Positions 24,699 to 37,731 of a DNA stretch of 64,000 nucleotides are shown here, in pieces (positions within the stretch are counted from its first letter, which is position 1; each line of letters starts with the position of its first letter). The notes under the pieces were generated by a model. It saw only the letters and a program-made list of their open reading frames with translations. It was not told where the DNA came from and did not search any database. The DNA lies in assembly GCA_002914805.1 (NCBI GenBank), contig JXTB01000070.1, positions 63,169-127,168 of the forward strand, in the 5' to 3' direction. Source of the stretch: Parasponia andersonii. Taxonomy: Eukaryota; Streptophyta; Magnoliopsida; Rosales; Cannabaceae. Both the position numbers and the translations under genes were made by a program.

Positions 24699-25579
24699 TG
24701 ATAATATAGTTTTCTCTCCAATGTACATAAGAATTCTTTGGAGTAGCTAAGCTTTTATAAATGAATTTTAACCCCTTTAGTTATCTATAATATGAAATGG
24801 CTGAAAACAAAAATGGAAAGAATTAAAAGCAAAGTCAAAACTTTAAAAAAATATGTAATCTTCCAGATAAAATGTTATTGCAACAACTTTCTGAACAATT
24901 ACCAAAAAAAATTCTAGATTGATAATTGCTCCTTGGACATGTTTTGTACATGATTTGGCCAATTGGAAATCTTCAATTAATCTGCTAAAGATCGATAATT
25001 AATCTAGAAAAACATATCTTATTAATATCATTCATATGCCTAGATTTAAGGAAATTATCCAATTATTCCATAAATATCCAAAGTGTTTGCAACAGAATAG
25101 AAATCTAATAACGACCACTCAGCAAATTATATAACTAATAAAAATTAATTAATTGATTAGCAAATATCTAGTATCAATTAAGGATGAAAATCCTTATAAA
25201 TTCACTTCAACTTATCCAAATTCATTGATCAAAGAAAAGATAATCAGATATCAATTAGAGACAAAAGAATGAGGAAATAATTAATGATATATATGGTAAA
25301 TAAAAAATAAATTAGTGAAAAATTGATAAGATAAATATCTTATTCATGGTAAATAAAAAAACACATTTTTTTTTTGTATATTTTATCATTATAATCACTA
25401 GAATTATCAGATATGGAAACTAAGCTCATTCAGACACAATCTTGAAGGCTTCTACAAAAAGAAAAATGCAGGTTTTGTTATTGAAAAATAACAATTTTTG
25501 TAAGAATATCTTTTTCACATTTATGAACTTGAGTTCTCACAACTTTTCCATTTAGAATACAAAAGTTTTGGACTTAACA
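24699..25579 (-). repeat. 3' LTR of the minus-strand SIRE-like element (alignable part)
   Basis: Matches the 5' LTR pieces 33,480-34,023, 36,091-36,299 and 37,732-37,779. Shared text includes AAGAATTCTTTGGAG (24,729 and 33,509) and GAAACTAAGCTCATT. It begins, on the minus strand, TGTTAAGTCC directly after the purine-rich tract CCAAAGGCGAAGAT (25,580-25,593). Confidence 0.8.
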
Positions 25580-26626
25580 ATCTTCGCCTTTGGCACTTTT
25601 TTGGAAAAAATAACACGAAAGAGATCACAATGAACTCAAGTATAAAAATTTGCAAAAGAGATGATTAATTTCCATATACACAATACTCCCCCTATCAAAT
25701 ACAATCAAATATGAGGGTATGAGATAGAGCATAAAAGCATAAAAGCCCCCTCTGAAAAATACAACCAATTAATTAAAATAAACCAATTGGTTTTGATCTC
25801 CCTTTTTTTTTTTTTTTGTCAAAAATGGCCAAAGTCTTCCGTATCAAGAGCATATTTCTCTCCCTTAACCTTGCCATCTTTGATTTCACCGAGCTTCCTC
25901 TCGAGTGTCTTTACCATTATTAAAGATGAAACCATAAGGCTGCAAAAACAATGTAAAAGAGAAAAAGATAGAAGATGTTGCAGAGAAAGAAGAAGAATGA
26001 GGAGACACTTAGTCCAAAGAAACAATGGTTATAATTTGACGAAAAAGAACTTCACATCATATATGCACAAATCCCCCTAACCCCCTCCTATAAAAAAATG
26101 ATTTCAGATAACTGAACAATTCAGAAAATTCATGCTAAAATAAAATAAGAACATTGGAACCATTGTTGCAACAATAGTGATAATTTGCAAATATAAAATT
26201 GAAAGCCTCTTTTTTTTTTTTTTGTTTAACAAAAGAGTATGGAAAATTGGAAAAGAAAACTAGCAAAATTATGAAAAAAATTCCCAATATTTTTAAATTG
26301 AATAAACTCAAAGTCAATGAATTAGCATATTTATTCTAAATATAAAAGTGATTCTAAAATTAAATCTATTCTAAAATTCTTGTCAAATAAATTTTATAAA
26401 TTATATGATTTATTGAATGAGCTAGATTGAGTAATGACTAACAAATTTTTTCTTGATCTTATTAAATTTTCTTCTACTTTTCACACACTATTTTGTTATT
26501 TTTTTTTATATCATCTTCAGTACATTAATTCCCACCTAAATAGTAGTTTTTACTCTAATTACTGAGGTATCTATTTTCACATAGTAGATAATTATTTTAT
26601 AATACATAGGCCTAATTACTCATCGA

Positions 26627-26970
26627 TGGCTTTTACTATTTAGTGTTAGGTAAGTTTTTCTGTTTATGCTAATCGTAAACACAATAGTTTCAACACAATA
26701 GCTTTTACTCTAATTTCAAATGCCTAAATGACTCATTGATGGCTTTTACTCTTTAGTGTTAGGTAGTTTTTCTGTTTATGATACTCATAAACACAATAGT
26801 TTCAACACAATAGCTTTTACTCTAGTTTCAAATGTTTGTCAGCCAAAATCCATTCTAAATTATTCAATTTTTTCTATTTATGATACTCGTAAACAAAATA
26901 GTTTCAACACAATAGCTTTTACTCTAGTTTCAAATGTTTGTCAGCCAAAATCTAATCTAAATTATTCAAT
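26627..26970. repeat. Three tandem copies of about 110 bp in the SIRE-like interior
   Basis: A unit containing TTTCTGTTTATG, GTTTCAACACAATAGCTTTT and CTAGTTTCAAATG recurs three times, nearly identical. It lies in the part of the element between pol remnant and 3' LTR. No coding sense is apparent. Confidence 0.75.
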
Positions 26971-27427
26971 TCATCCTATGCAATGAGAAATTCAAGTCAC
27001 AAGAATCTCAAAATCTACTTAATTTAATAATTGGATTTATGAAAAGAACAAATCACATTTTTCTAAAAATCCTAAGTTCCAATTAAAATTTGTGGAGATT
27101 ATTCTTGCATAATTTTCTGTTAGAAAAAATAAACAAAAAAACTCAAACTCAATAAATTCCCAAGGCTTTTCTTAGGGAATCAAGTCTAACAAAATCAAGG
27201 GCATCAGTAAAAATATTAGCAAGTTGTCTTTTTATTTCGAAAAAGTCCAAAATAATTATTTTTAGATTCAACTAAATCTTTTGCTGTTCATCATCACACT
27301 AGCCTTCTCCTAAGATAAAGTATAGAAATTATAAGAAGATCTAAATACTTCCAATACATACTTACCTAAGTGTCTAGAAGTTGACATTTTTCATTGATGA
27401 AGGAACATTCAACTTCAAGTCACAAAG

Positions 27428-27817
27428 TTAACTTATGCTAATTAAATTGGCCTTAAGCCCTTCTATGTGCATCATCTTCTTAACCTTTGAGAAGCCTTTA
27501 ACGGTAAGACTTCTAATTCTATGAACTTTTCCCCTAACACAATCACCAAAGGTCACCATATCTTCAATAACATGTTTGCCATTTGTTAGAATAGACTTGT
27601 CATATGTTATATGTATCGAATAACTACTATCAAAATACCACAAATTAGTCGTACCAATTCTCAGACATGAAAATGAAGTAAAATAATTAAGATTAGATTG
27701 CTTAACCCACAATTTTCTAGCTTTATTTTTCAAATCAATTTTGAATCTTGGAGAAAGAGAACCCACAAATGAATTTTTAGAATAAATATTTTCCAAAAAA
27801 TCATCGTTATAAGACAT
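27428..27817 (-). pseudogene. Protease/pre-integrase remnant of the SIRE-like copia element
   Basis: The minus strand reads LWYFDSSYSIHITYDKS, VTFGD and GLKANLISIS. These are hallmarks of the copia segment spanning the protease-adjacent DSG-C-H block and the GAG-pre-integrase domain. It lies downstream of gag on the same strand. Fossil. Confidence 0.8.
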
Positions 27818-28993
27818 CTAGGTCTTATATGGCCTTTAATTTTATAAAAACGACAAGTGGACTTGAATTTCTTACCTTTATTTGCTATGAACGAATCTGC
27901 TTTTACAATAGTAGGAACAAGTTTTCTAAATCTAGCAAATTTTCTTGTTGTTATGATAGTAGGTAGAAAAAAAGACCATATCTGATTACTGAGTGAGATC
28001 CTGCTATTAAAATAGCAGATTTATTGATAGGTGCTGAAACATTTTTTGATCTTGTTGTTACAATAGCATACATATTAGTTGAACCAGAAATTGATTTTTC
28101 TCACAAAAATAGTTTTTGATCCTAAACATTACCCTTAAAATCAGGTCTGGTAACATTACCAGAAGATTTTCCAAATAACATAATAAGATCCAATTGAGAA
28201 GAACCAAAAGTGAGCAGTTTAAGAGATTTCATTCTTATATCAAGCTCAAAAGAACTCTCTTATAATCTATTCTCTTTTTCATCAATAATTGATTCCAATT
28301 CCTAAATTCTTTTGAATGAATTTCTTTAAATTCAAGTAAATAGGAGTTGGATTTTACCAAATCTCAGTTTTTTGTATAAACTCGTTCCCATTGTGCATAC
28401 TATGCATTACCGAGGGAATTTTCATTAACTTCTAAATCATCAATGTTGTTTGAATTAAATTCTTCTATGTTCTCCTCTAGTTTTTCAAATTATGTGGCAA
28501 TATCATTGACAACAACAATATTATTGTAATAGACGATCTCTATTGTAATGGAACCTATAACTTCCTACAATTTCAAATGTGAACTAGAAAACAAAGAGGC
28601 AGTTAAAGCAATATGATTATTTATATTGCTGTCATCTTTACCTTAGCTGCCATCAGACTCTTCATCACTCCATGGTATGACACATGATTTTGATTTCATT
28701 TTAAAGAGTGTTAGCATATTCAGATTGGATATGACTGAATCCACCACACCCTTATTATTAAAAGAATCAAAAGATTTAAAAGAAGAATTACCTTTGAAGG
28801 ATTTGGGTATGGAGGAATTAGACTTCTATGACTTGCCTACTTCCTTTATGAATTTTTTGAAATTTTTCGTTAGTAGAGCAAGATGGTCAACTTCATTTTC
28901 CTCATTCATTTGGATGGATTTGAAGGCAATGGATTCTTCCTTTCTTTTTTATTTCAAAATCATCTCAAAAGCACCGAGAGAACCCATAAGAGC

Positions 28994-29330
28994 TTACACC
29001 TTTATGGTATTAAGATTCTTACTTTCTTCAATCGCAATGATCTTAGGTTGAAAACAATCCGAGAATGACCTCACAATTCTTCTCAAGGCTTTAGGAATCT
29101 TTTCATCAAGAGCAAGAGATTCGTTAGCAATATCACACAATTTTGTATTAAAATCAGAAAGTGAATCATCTTCTTCCATGCATAATTCTTTAAATCTACT
29201 AGTAAGAGATAAGAGTTTATCATGCTTAATAGCACCTGAATCTTCAAAATTTTGTTTGAAGGATTTCTCATACTTTCTTGGTAGTTTCACAATAGGAAAC
29301 CAACTTGATTTTCTCTACATCAAAACCATT
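28994..29330 (-). pseudogene. Copia gag remnant (UBN2-type) of the SIRE-like element
   Basis: The minus strand reads LLSLTSRFKELCMEEDDSLSDFN, then CDIANESLALDEKIP and AIEESKNLNT. This is the typical gag-polypeptide domain of plant copia elements. It sits about 350 bp inside the primer-binding site, the right distance for gag. Confidence 0.8.
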
Positions 29331-29650
29331 CAAAGTGACTTGTAGAGCCTTGGTGTGGCAACTTGCTAGCAAGTCATCTTAGAGTGATCAATTAATTTCG
29401 AAATTCAATATAATTATACAATCATACCCATTAATCATCAGATGAGACCAACTTATAAGAATTGATCTCCAAGCCTTAATGTCCAAGACTTTGATGAACG
29501 CCTTCATCCTGGTCTTCTAGTAAGGATAATTGGTACTATCCAATAAGTGGGGATGTGAAATTGCACCTCCTTCAGACAAAATGACATTCCTTCAAAAATG
29601 AATCAGAAAATTCCTAAAATCTCACTGAATAAATATTACTGACTCTGCTC

Positions 29651-29662
29651 TAATACCAAATA
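29651..29662 (-). other. Primer-binding site of the minus-strand SIRE-like element
   Basis: GCTCTAATACCA on the plus strand is TGGTATTAGAGC on the element strand, complementary to the 3' end of initiator tRNA-Met as used by most copia elements. It marks the inner end of the 5' LTR. Confidence 0.8.
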
Positions 29663-30179
29663 AAAGACCCAAGATCAAAAGTATAATAATTTTTGATTTA
29701 ATATAAAATATAAATAAATATGTAGATTGGTTGTCAATGATGTTGCAATAGAGAGACGAATTCTACTGTTGTTGCAACAATAAATCATATTATTGCTATC
29801 ACAACACTAAGATATTAAACGTGTAGTATTGGTAAAATAATCGTAATAATGAAATTAAAAGAAGATAAGTGACACTGGAAAAGTTTTACATAGTTCGGTT
29901 ATTTTTAAAAAACCTAATCCCTGGAGTCAGGCCTAGAGAAAGAAACATATTTATAATAATACAGTACTACAAAATACCCCCTTAGATGACAATTTTAAAT
30001 CATGATCTAAAGGTAAAGATGACATCTATAAAACCATCATCTATACTAGTGTGATCTTTTCTTCCGTGTAAAAGACAACGGGTTGTAACTGTCATATAAA
30101 ATATGGAATTTGGAGAGAAAGTAGCGATTTATAGGGTTATAGCCGAAGATATTCAAAACCGTCACCTATAAGTGTCGAC

Positions 30180-30290
30180 ATGGGTGACTATAGATGACGG
30201 TTTTTCTAAAAAATTATCGTCTATAGGTGTTGACAGTTATGACTATAGATGATGGTTTTGCCAGAAAATCGTTATCTACATTATTTTTTA
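30180..30290. promoter_or_regulatory. Left sub-terminal repeat cluster of the CACTA element
   Basis: Repeated CTATAGATGACGGTTTT and its inverse AAAATTATCGTCTATAG form short palindromic pairs. Equivalent motifs recur at 32,530-32,990. By analogy with En/Spm these are transposase-binding sites; this role is inferred. Confidence 0.6.
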
Positions 30291-30765
30291 TTTTTAAAAA
30301 AAGTTGCTCAAATTTTTTATTTTTCCCACGAGTTGCCACCATCCATAATTCAATTAAAATTGCAATAAACCTTGTAATATCTTTCAAAGTACATCCATAT
30401 TACAATTTCCAATCCATGATGAATCAATGAAGACATAGAGGATAAGTATAATTTGTGATTAATAAATTAGGAGAATGAACTCTATGTAATTTCTCTTAAG
30501 TAGAGTCTTTAATTAATGTAATCAAAAGTATGGAATATAATTGTCACCTTTATGCTCTTATATAATCAAAAGTTTGGAATATGCATGGCCCAATTAAAAC
30601 TTATAAGCTCCTATAATCATATTTTCCAACCTAAGAAAGGAAAATCAACCTATCTTTCCTCTCTTTATAAGACAAGTTCACTCAAATGAGTCCGTCTTCG
30701 TCATAATCTAACCTATTTTCTGCCATTATCATATAGAAAGTAGAACAATGCAATCAAGCTCGGCA

Positions 30766-32200
30766 CAATCAAGTCACTATATAATTTCCAAACCAATAAT
30801 AGATAATAGAACTAATTTTTCATACACTTTCTCTTTAAAACTTAATGATAAAATATTCATGAGCTATGATATCCTTATCCTATAAGTTTTGAGTTTTCAA
30901 TTTTGACTTATAAGTATCAAGTTTTATAACTTTAATGATATTTTGATAACTTAAGTATCATCACTTTGTATCAAACATATACCAAAAATTGATTTTACTC
31001 TATTAATATTCTTCTAGGCATTTTGTTAAATACCTAGTATGCATAAGGTTCAATTGACCAATCCAAATTAAAAAGATAGATAAAACCTAATCTTCAAATT
31101 ATCAAGCCTATTCAAATAACAATATAGTTCACATTCCTCAATGGATTTGAAGAAAAATTACCCAATTTCACAAAAATTAGCTCGTGAAATAAAGGCAAAT
31201 CCAAACAAAATCAAGGTAGAAAATCTTCAATAACCTACACATTGAGCAAAAACATAATTTAAAAACATATATAACCCACTATAATTCAAATCATACACAA
31301 ATATTCTAGAAATATGAGAATCTATATTAAAAAAATAGCTCACCCATATAAGTAGAATAACCCAACCAAGCTTTTTTACAAAGATACATAAAACTCAAGT
31401 TTCAAAGTCACTATATAATTTATAAACCGATAAGAAATAATAGAACTAATTTCTCATACACTTATCTTTAAAAGTTAAGTATAAAATGTTCATGAGCTAT
31501 GATATCTTTATCCTATAAGTTTTGAATTTTTAATTTTAAAATATAAGTATCATGTTTTATAACTTAAATGGCATTTGGATAAGTTATGTATCATTATTTT
31601 GTCTCAAACATACATTAAATATTGATTCTACTATATTCACATTCTCTTAGATATTTTGTCAAATACATAGTATTCATAATATATTCTTTACAAACTTAAG
31701 CTTAAATGACCAAGCTCCTTCACAAAGATATATAAAACTTAAGCTTCAAATCACCAAGTACAATTAAGTCACTATATAATTTACAAACCTATAATGAATA
31801 GTTAAAAAATTAACAAATTTCTTATACACATTCTCTTTAAAAGTTTAAGAAAATATTATCATGAGCTATGATATCCTTATCCTAAAAGTTTTGAATTTTT
31901 AATTTTAACATATAAGTATCAAGTTTTATAGCTCTAGTGATATTTTGATAATTAAAGCATCATTACTTTTTTTCAAACATATACCAAAAGCTATTTTACT
32001 CTATTAATATTCTCCTAGGAATTTCATCAAACACCTAGTATGCACAAGCTTTAATTGACCAATTTAAATTTAAAAGATAGATAAAACTTAATCTTCAAAT
32101 TAACAAGCCCAATTAAAGTACAATATAGTTCACAACTCTCAAAGGATTAGAAGAGAATTACCAAATTTTATAAAAACTAGCTCCCAGATTAAGGTAGAAA
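30766..32200. repeat. Three tandem copies of about 0.35-0.55 kb inside the CACTA element
   Basis: Copies start near 30,766, 31,405 and 31,766 with AAGTCACTATATAATTT. They share GAGCTATGATATC and CTATAAGTTTTGA-like strings. The first and third also share a tail containing CACCTAGTATGCA-like text and AATTGACCAAT. The middle copy is shorter. No coding content. Confidence 0.75.
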
Positions 32201-32529
32201 ATCAATGTGGCTCCTAGATTAAATTAGCTTCAAAATGATTTCAAGATAGAAAATCCTACACATTGAGTAAAAATACAAATCTGAAAATATATGCAACCCG
32301 TAAGAATTAAAATTATACATAAATAAATTTAAAATAAGAAAATTTATATACAAAAAACTCACCCATGTGAGTAGAGGATTCCAACTGAATCCATTTCCTC
32401 TAAAATTTCTAAAAACCAAGATAAATATGAGAATAATAAAAATTGGAATTAAATGGTGGAAAATCATGTGAAATAGTGACAATAGGGTGGACAAGAGGAG
32501 AGAGAGCCGTAGAAAGTAAGCTGAGCCCT

Positions 32530-32990
32530 AAAAGGTGAGAGAATAGATGATAGGTTCCTTATACCTATTGTCTATTCTAGCCAGAATTTCTAGTGATACG
32601 TGCGTTTCACTTAAGGCACCAGGAGACACGTTTTCAAAAAGTTTACGAAGAATATATGACATGCATTATCAAGAATTGTCATCTATAGTCAACAAAATGT
32701 GCATTTTCAAGTATCTTAAAATAATTTTTTGAAAAAAAAAAAGGAGATTTGATGATGGTTTAAACCGTCATCTATACTTAATCATTTTTTTTTATATTGT
32801 AAGTTTTCAAATGTGCTTAAGTCTTGAAATAATTTTGAAAAAAAATCAAAAGAAAGAGGAGAATAGATGACGGTTTTATTAGTCAATAATTTTTTTTAAT
32901 GCGTGCATAAATTTTAAAATAATTTAAAAAGAGGAGAATAGACAACGGTTTTCTCCTATACTTGTCGTCTATAGTGCTTTAGTACTCCGA
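32530..32990. promoter_or_regulatory. Right sub-terminal repeat cluster of the CACTA element
   Basis: ATAGATGACGGTTT and inverse forms (AAACCGTCATCTAT, TTGTCGTCTATAG) recur at uneven spacing over 460 bp before the right terminus. Confidence 0.6.
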
Positions 32991-34023
32991 AATATCGCCC
33001 GCTTTTTTTAAATGGTAATTTTCTTCAAAAACATCATTTTTTCTCCTCCCATCCCCATCTTTTAAAGGCAAATTTGTAGTAGTGATATTTAAAGTACAAA
33101 GATAAATAACTTTATCAAAGATAGACTCGTTCTAATCTTTATGCACTATTTAAGACTTTACTACCAATATATTCAAAGCTTAACTCGTCTTATTTGACTC
33201 TACGCTCTTGAACTCCGTTCAATAGCTAGATCAGTCTTCACTATTTTGATATGCTTTTAGTACACTCAAGGAATTCCTCATGAGCACCAGAACCAATATT
33301 CTCTTGAAGAATACCTAGCCCTTTTCCCGAACGACTTTTATAATCGCAAGTGCCTTTCCTAGATCTAATCACTCTAAGAACATTTAGCCTCACATAAAAA
33401 TAAACTCCCAAAATTCTTTTACAGAAGCTCTCTTTTTCTCATAGTTTGGGCATAAAACAATGTCTAATAAAAGTTCTATTACGGTATATTTTTCTCTCTA
33501 ATGTGCATAAGAATTCTTTGGAGCAGTTGAGCTTTTAAAATGAATTTATGCCCTTTTGGTTGTCTTTGGTAGTGTAAAATGGCTGAAAGCAAAATTGAGA
33601 AGAATGAGAAACTAAATGAAAACTTTCCAAAAATTGTATAATCTATTAGAGATGTGTTGCCATAACTTTCTGATTAGTTACTAGAAAAATATCTAGATTC
33701 ATAATTGCTCTTTGGACACATTTTGGACACGATTAAAAATCTTCAATTAACCTACCAAAGATTGATAATTAGTTTTAAAAAGAATATTTCAATCAATATC
33801 AATCATATGCAAAGATTTAAAGAAATTATCTAATCATTCAATAAATATCCAAAGTTGTTGCAACAGATTAGAAATCTGATTACAATAATTCAATAAATTA
33901 TATCAATTAACTAATAAAAAGTTAACTAAATGATGAACAAATATCCAGTACTAATTAAGGACGAAAATCCTTATATATTTACTTCAGAAACCTATCCAAA
34001 TTCATTGATTCAATAAGAGGCAA

Positions 34024-36090
34024 TGCCACAACCCAAAATCCAGATCAGTCGTAGAAAAGGGAATTTTATTAAGATGGAAAATTCTTTGATTTATTTGAAA
34101 AATGTCTTAAAAGTTTTTATTTTATAAAACAGTCTACTTAAAAGATTTTTGGAATTTCATCTTGTGAACCTCTCCTACAGTTCGTATATACCATTAAACA
34201 TAGATTGAATAATACTAAAAAACATAAATAAAATATGAGTTCAAACATCATCATCATCCACAACAAAACTAAAAATATCAGAATGACATACCTAAGTTAA
34301 CAAACGTAACAAAAAGTAGTAGTATTGGTTCAATTCTAATAGAAAATTCAAACAATCCAAATACCGTAACAACAAGCTTCCAGTATTACCAAGATAACGA
34401 ACTACAGTCTGAGACAACCTCTTAATCCTCTTAGTCACTAAGGTCATACTGAACACCACTTAAAGAAGAAAGGTAGGGATGAGCATGAAATGCTCAACAG
34501 GAAAATAATTACCTTAATCAAAAATATTTTAGTGATAGAAAGTTTTTGCATAGTTAGTTTAAGTCGAAAACATATATATATATATATACATAATCCAAAC
34601 TGACAATTCATATATATATATATATATAAAGTAATATATCAAAACCATTCAATTTATATGTACATAATACAAATTAACCCATACCCATGAGGTCACATCC
34701 TCTCATCTGTGGAAATCTAGGATGATGGCACTAAGTGTATCTAACAGCCTGCTTGACACCTAAGTCCATACTCAGAGGGGAAACTCATGTGTCACTTACC
34801 AATCATGGAGGGGCAACCAAATTACTTACGCCTACCAAATAGAGAGGTAATTAAAAGTAACAAACCCCGCGCTAGTTTACGGACTCTACGTTGATGGTGG
34901 GGTATGCAACACTACACTATAAGCCCACGATGGTAATACGGTGCTCATGTATAATCCTATGACACTATCATACTCTAGTTTTTGAATAAAATAAGTATAT
35001 TAGGTTTTATCAAAAAAATGGGCTACATAACGGACTTATTTTGATATACCTAAAAATAACTTGCACTAAGAAAATTCCTAGAGCAATACAATATATATCA
35101 CACATTCAAATTATATCATAGATATTCAAATAGTTCAAAAATAATATTTATTCTAATATGTTGCAGAGAATAAGTTTTATTCAAAAATGACGTAAAACAG
35201 AGATAACCGAATCTCAACATCACTAGAATAGCGATACCACACTATTAGATCCTCTAGGTATCATTAGACGACTGTTCTCTTATGAAAAACTAACTTCTCA
35301 ACGGAGCTTTAAATCTACAAACAGACCTCTTCATTGAATTCCTAGCACCCAAAATAGTTAGGGTAGTCATATAATTCGTACAATTTGAGTCCGAGTCCAC
35401 ACTAGACCAGTGGCACACAAAACGAGGGAAAATCTTCGCCGTCCGATTTCGTTTTTCGTATTAGTCACCAAATATAGTCAATATATATATCAAACTTCTC
35501 TATTTTTTGAGTACATTCGAGAAATGACATCAAAAATATAATCTAATAGTCCTATCAAAAAGTCCAATCTTAATTCTCAAAGCTTAAACTACTGAATAGT
35601 GGCAACTTTTGATCTAGAAAAAATGGAGTTGCAAAATAAATACCTAGAGATTTCTCTCGATGATACAAACCCAATGTGCCCATGAATACCCTTTGAAATA
35701 GTCCAAAATGGCACCGAAAATTCCAGAAGCTCTACGGCCAAAAATGGTGTTGTTTGGCCAACAACAGTTCTTGGCGGTGCGAGACCAGCGGTGCGACCTT
35801 GCTGGTGGCATGGTGAAGCTTTGCCAGGTGTTGGGGCGGCTCAACAGTGGTTGGGTGAGCTTCAGTGATCGTTCGGTCTTCTTCCATGTTGCTTAGGCCG
35901 AGAGAGAAAAGAGAAAAGGTAGGCAATCTCATGTGGGTTTTGCATAGGACTATGTAATTTTTCTATAATTGCAAAATAGTCTCCTAACTTTCAATTTGTT
36001 CAATTTAGTCCCCACAAAATTATATTTTAGTCTCCGCTTCTTAAATTAACAAAATGACCACTTTTCCCTTTGAAAATTTGGGATTTTACA
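34024..36090 (+). mobile_element. Solo LTR, family B copy (probable Ty3/gypsy), in the SIRE-like 5' LTR
   Basis: About 2.07 kb from TGCCACAACCCAAAAT to GGGATTTTACA, matching 43,027-45,013 along its length. Shared text includes AGGTCACATCCTCTCATCTG versus AGCTCACATCCTCTCATCTG, and GATGATGGCACTAAGTGTAT. The TGTCACGACCC-type start is common in Del/Tekay-like gypsy LTRs; the assignment is inferred. No clear target-site duplication was found. It has a (TA)n tract near 34,570-34,630. Confidence 0.8.
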
Positions 36091-36299
36091 ATACTGAACA
36101 ACAAAAGCCTTTTTTTATATATATTTTTCCATTATCATAACCTAAATCACTAGATATCGAAACTAAGCTCATTTAGACACATTCTTGATGGTTTCTATGA
36201 AAAGAAAAATGTAGGTTTTGTTATTATAAAACATTACTTATTGTAACAACTTCAGACTTATTGTAATAACGTCTCCTTCAAATTTATCAGCTTGCGTTT

Positions 36300-37731
36300 T
36301 GATAAGTGTATCTTTACTATACTTTCGAGCTTAAGAATCGCCTGTCTTTTGGCTCTTTTTATATGTTTTATTGTTTTTGATATATATTTCAGCTGAAAAA
36401 TCGTTGAGAGAAGAATGCTAACTTTTCAAGTGAAACAGAGGCTAAAATAAGGCAATTTTGATCATTTGTGAGCAAAGATGGTTGAATGACATCTTAGCAG
36501 TGTGTAGCAGTGCCAACAACATGGGTGGAACTTAGTAGAACTAGGCACTACAACGCCAAGTTGGCACCGCAGTGCTAAAAGTCCCAAAGGCTAGGCACTA
36601 TAGTCTGGCATTGCAGTGCCACCTATTCGATTGTCTTAGTGCTGTAGTGCCAGTTTTAACACCACAGTGGCACAAAGCACAGACGTATTGTAGAATCGCT
36701 AGATCATGGCTGGTTGGCTTCTTCTATATAAACTCTTTTATACTCATTTCATGAGAGGATGACTGGGGGGACGAAAATTATAGCAGCCAACGGTCTCTAG
36801 ATTGGGAAGCTAGAAACCATTGTTTTCTTTTACTCCAAATAAGAAAAGAACATAAAGGAAGAGGATTTAAGAGGAGAAAATCAGATTGGAAAGCTTCAAA
36901 AAGAGTTTTTCTTACCTTTTACTCTTGTCTTCCTCTTATATTTTCTGCACTTGAATAGTATCTATTTTGTTATAACTGTTTTGTGTTTCCTTGTATGCAC
37001 ATGAACTAAACTATATTTTTACGGACGCAATTAAACCTCTAATATAATGTAGCTATTTTATTTTCCTATGTTGTTTTTGATATCCATTGTGAGTTGATTT
37101 CTCTATCTTGAGCTTAATGCATCTATTTACTTGGCCATTGAATAGGATTTTATTGTGAAATCTATATGAACTTGGGAAGGGGATTATAGGTATGGACATA
37201 GATAGAGTATCATAAGATTGCCTAGTGTAAAGTGAGTTTGCATAGGATAGGAATATACTTATGTATCTTGTACAACCTTGTGTAAGAATGACCAAACTTA
37301 ATGAGTCTAATCAATTTATGTTAGAAGTAACAAATTATCTTGTTTAGACATTTTTACTTATGTCTTGGAAAGGATTTTGTGAATACTTAAGGATTTTTGG
37401 TTGTTAATTCTATATGGATAATTTTTTATAAGAAAAACTTGTAGTTGGATGAGTTAGAAAGTAGATTATATCTCTAGGTTTCCTATTATTACTTTAAGAA
37501 CTATTTTGGTTGTTTAGTTTTCAATTTCCTTTTTTTCCTTGTACATTGTTATTTACATTTTAATTCATGCACAAACCATCGAATATTTTCGTTTAGATAA
37601 ATTAGAAACTAATTTCAATTAGTACTTAGCATTTGTAAATCAAGTACTCCTCATGGGATTAACACTTTCTTACTCTGTATTATTTATTATGACCCGTATA
37701 TTTACAGTTGTGTGTTAGAAATAACCCAACA
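36300..37731 (+). mobile_element. Solo LTR of an Athila/Tat-like Ty3/gypsy element
   Basis: Runs from TGATAAGTGTATC to AACCCAACA (1,432 bp), flanked by cgttt (36,295-36,299) and cgttc (37,732-37,736), a 5 bp duplication with one difference. The SIRE-like LTR sequence resumes exactly on both sides, which confirms the borders. The TGATAA start and the GACCCGTATATTT text near the end resemble Athila/Tat LTRs. It contains a TATATAAAC box near 36,725. Confidence 0.8.

Larger units (their letters stand above)
29962..33084. mobile_element. Non-autonomous CACTA (En/Spm) DNA transposon, 3.1 kb
   Basis: Left end CAGTACTACAAAA, right end (reverse complement) CACTACTACAAAT, flanked by the 3 bp target-site duplication ata on both sides (29,959-29,961 and 33,085-33,087). 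Sub-terminal copies of ATAGATGACGGTTTT in both orientations occur at both ends, as in CACTA elements where they bind transposase. The left terminus carries one difference from the CACTA consensus. No transposase frame is present, so it could move only with help from elsewhere. It sits inside the 5' LTR of the SIRE-like element and is therefore younger than it. Confidence 0.85.

Noticed and set aside
32219-32494. Hydrophobic 91-codon minus-strand frame inside the CACTA element
   Set aside because: AT-rich sequence gives spurious membrane-like peptides. It has no relation to transposase and spans the end of an internal repeat.
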